A DNA stretch of 19,292 nucleotides from an uncultured beta proteobacterium (GTDB lineage Bacteria > Pseudomonadota > Gammaproteobacteria > Burkholderiales > Rhodocyclaceae), in assembly GCA_903917505.1 (NCBI GenBank), contig CAIXAY010000444.1, forward strand, positions 1-19,292, written 5' to 3'. Position numbers and translations under genes: made by a program. Position 1 is the stretch's first letter; each line of letters starts with the position of its first letter. Shown in pieces: positions 17,471 to 19,292 of the stretch. The notes under the pieces were generated by a model. It was given only the letters and a program-made list of their open reading frames with translations, did no database searches and was not told where the DNA came from.

Positions 17471-18478
17471 GTGCATATTATTCTCGTCTCCAACCGTCTG
17501 GCAACCGCCAAGACACTGAATGTCACGCCGCGCTTGCTGGTCGGCGCCGCGGCCGCTTTCGTGTTCGTGGCGTTTGCCACGTCTTTCCTGTTTTCCTGGG
17601 TCGGTGTTCGCTTCAACATGCCGTTTGCCGCCGAACTCGTCGCCGCCGTGCAGCAGATCCAAAATCGCAAGACCGAAGAGTACGTGCGGGACAACGTCAC
17701 TTCGATGGCGGTCAAGCTTGGCGAGATGCAGGCGCAACTGATGCGGCTCGATTCACTGGGCGAGCGCATTTCGAAGAATTCCGGCATCAATGTCCCCAAG
17801 AACGACAATATAAAGAGCAAGATGGGCAGCGGCGGTCCGCTGGTCAATCCCTCGCGGCCGCTTTCGGCCAACGAACTGCAGCGCGAAATCGACCGCCTCT
17901 CCGAGATTCTCGAAGAACGCAGCGACAGTCTGACGGCGCTCGAGTCGCAAATCATGGAGCGGCGCATCAAGGCGACGCTCCTGCCGACGATCGTGCCGAT
18001 CGATAGCACGCACATCGGATCGACCTTCGGCCGGCGCATCGATCCGATCGCCGGCGTCAGCGCCATGCACGAAGGCATCGATTTCGTCGCCGAACCGGGG
18101 ACGCCGGTGATCGCCTCGGCCGGCGGCGTCGTGCTGACCGCCGAATCGCACCCGCAGTATGGAAACCTGATTGAAATCGACCACGGCAACGATTTTTCGT
18201 CGCGTTACGCACACCTCTCGAAAATCAAGGTCAAGGTCGGGCAGATCGTCAAGCGCGGCCAGGAGATCGCGCTCAGCGGCAATACCGGCCGGACCACCGG
18301 CCCGCATTTGCATTTCGAGGTACGGTTTAAAGGCGTGGCGCAGAATCCGGCGCGTTTCCTGCAACTGGGGACGCAGATGGCGCTCAATTCCACTGGCGAT
18401 GGCAAGCCTGACTCGCCGGTCGGCCATGGCACGCCGCGGAAAACGCGAGCGACGGCAAGTTTCAGCGCGCCGCACTAG
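17471..18478 (+). CDS. Membrane-anchored M23 (LytM-type) peptidoglycan peptidase
   Basis: Using the GTG at 17471, the protein has 335 residues. The frame is open to 17369, but GTG 17471 has GAGGAG at 17458-17463 with good spacing, and the upstream part reads as basic antisense of dciA. One membrane helix lies at about residues 21-40 (LLVGAAAAFVFVAFATSFLF). A periplasmic part with helical, coiled-coil-like stretches follows (KLGEMQAQLMRLDSLGERI; LQREIDRLSEILEERSDSL). The C-terminal LytM domain has the whole metal and catalytic set: His200 and Asp204 in HEGIDF, His248 in YAHLSK, and His279 and His281 in HLHFEV. It is thus probably an active zinc endopeptidase that cuts stem-peptide cross-links. 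Substrate and septal role are inferred. A short polar tail ends the protein. Confidence 0.9.
   Translation: MHIILVSNRLATAKTLNVTPRLLVGAAAAFVFVAFATSFLFSWVGVRFNMPFAAELVAAVQQIQNRKTEEYVRDNVTSMAVKLGEMQAQLMRLDSLGERISKNSGINVPKNDNIKSKMGSGGPLVNPSRPLSANELQREIDRLSEILEERSDSLTALESQIMERRIKATLLPTIVPIDSTHIGSTFGRRIDPIAGVSAMHEGIDFVAEPGTPVIASAGGVVLTAESHPQYGNLIEIDHGNDFSSRYAHLSKIKVKVGQIVKRGQEIALSGNTGRTTGPHLHFEVRFKGVAQNPARFLQLGTQMALNSTGDGKPDSPVGHGTPRKTRATASFSAPH
17477..17504 (-). promoter_or_regulatory. Putative sigma70-type promoter for dciA
   Basis: Read on the minus strand, TTGCCA (complement of 17499-17504) matches the -35 consensus in five of six bases. AATAAT (complement of 17477-17482) matches the -10 in five of six, and the spacer is 16 bp. 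Transcription would start near 17470 and give a leader of about 22 nt before the dciA ATG. The boxes lie inside the first codons of the divergent M23 peptidase gene. Confidence 0.45.
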
Positions 18479-18625
18479 GAAGCTCTCCGCTCGTTGCGCG
18501 GGCTGCCGGTTTCAGCAGGCGGGGCGTGCCGCAGTTCACAGACGCCGCGTGGATGTCGCCAAAGCGCCGTCGCGCTGCCCGCGCGTGTTAGAATCGCTTC
18601 CTTTTACGCGCCAACTAATTCCAGA
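18479..18625. other. Spacer between M23 peptidase and secA
   Basis: This 147-bp stretch has no credible gene. No secM-like ORF with an arrest motif is present. A weak dyad, GCTG with CAGC, lies near 18505-18521, without a T-run. The downstream end carries the extended -10 element described separately. No Shine-Dalgarno is obvious just before the secA ATG. Confidence 0.6.
18586..18594 (+). promoter_or_regulatory. Extended -10 promoter element, putative secA promoter
   Basis: TGTTAGAAT fits TG-n-TATAAT, with TAGAAT at 18589-18594. The region 17 bp upstream is GC-rich with no -35 match. A start near 18601 would leave a leader of about 25 nt before the secA ATG. It resembles the element before lpxC (TGTTACAAT) in eight of nine bases. 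Confidence 0.5.

Positions 18626-19292
<667 letters not shown>

Noticed and set aside
18479..18625. A secM-like arrest peptide before secA
   Set aside because: No ORF with a signal peptide and an arrest-type C-terminus is found on the + strand in this gap.

Overview
The window is the division and cell wall (dcw) gene cluster of a high-GC Gram-negative bacterium, followed by lpxC, a small lpxC-to-secA region, and the start of secA. The presence of lpxC shows an outer membrane with lipid A. MurE carries the DNPR motif of enzymes that add meso-diaminopimelate. The order lpxC, small membrane protein, dciA on the opposite strand, M23 peptidase, secA, without secM, together with the codon use, suggests a betaproteobacterium, most likely Rhodocyclales or a close relative. 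That placement is inference from gene order and protein character, not from a search.

Positions 1-14419 hold twelve full genes and one partial gene on the + strand with almost no space between them: rsmH (3' end only), ftsL, ftsI, murE, murF, mraY, murD, ftsW, murG, murC, ddlB, ftsQ and ftsA. Most junctions are ATGA, GTGA or TGATG overlaps. The first real gap, 59 nt and AT-rich, comes before ftsZ (14479-15660), which has its own strong Shine-Dalgarno. Together these genes make lipid II from UDP-MurNAc (murC, D, E, F, ddlB, mraY, murG), polymerise and cross-link it at the septum (ftsW, ftsI), and build the divisome (ftsL, ftsQ, ftsA, ftsZ).

Positions 15661-15880, between ftsZ and lpxC, are non-coding. 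They hold a roughly 100-nt imperfect inverted repeat directly after the ftsZ stop, then a short degenerate palindromic repeat, then an extended -10 promoter-like element. After lpxC (15881-16822) comes a 62-aa two-helix membrane protein. Its end overlaps, tail to tail, the end of a minus-strand DUF721/DciA gene (putative helicase loader). DciA in turn is head to head, 23 bp apart, with a membrane-anchored M23/LytM peptidase. A 147-bp gap with another extended -10 element leads into secA, which runs off the window.

I see no tRNA, rRNA, CRISPR array, insertion sequence, phage gene or foreign island. This is a conserved housekeeping region, and I find no new biological system in it. The points worth a second look are in the gaps and in the lpxC-secA interval.
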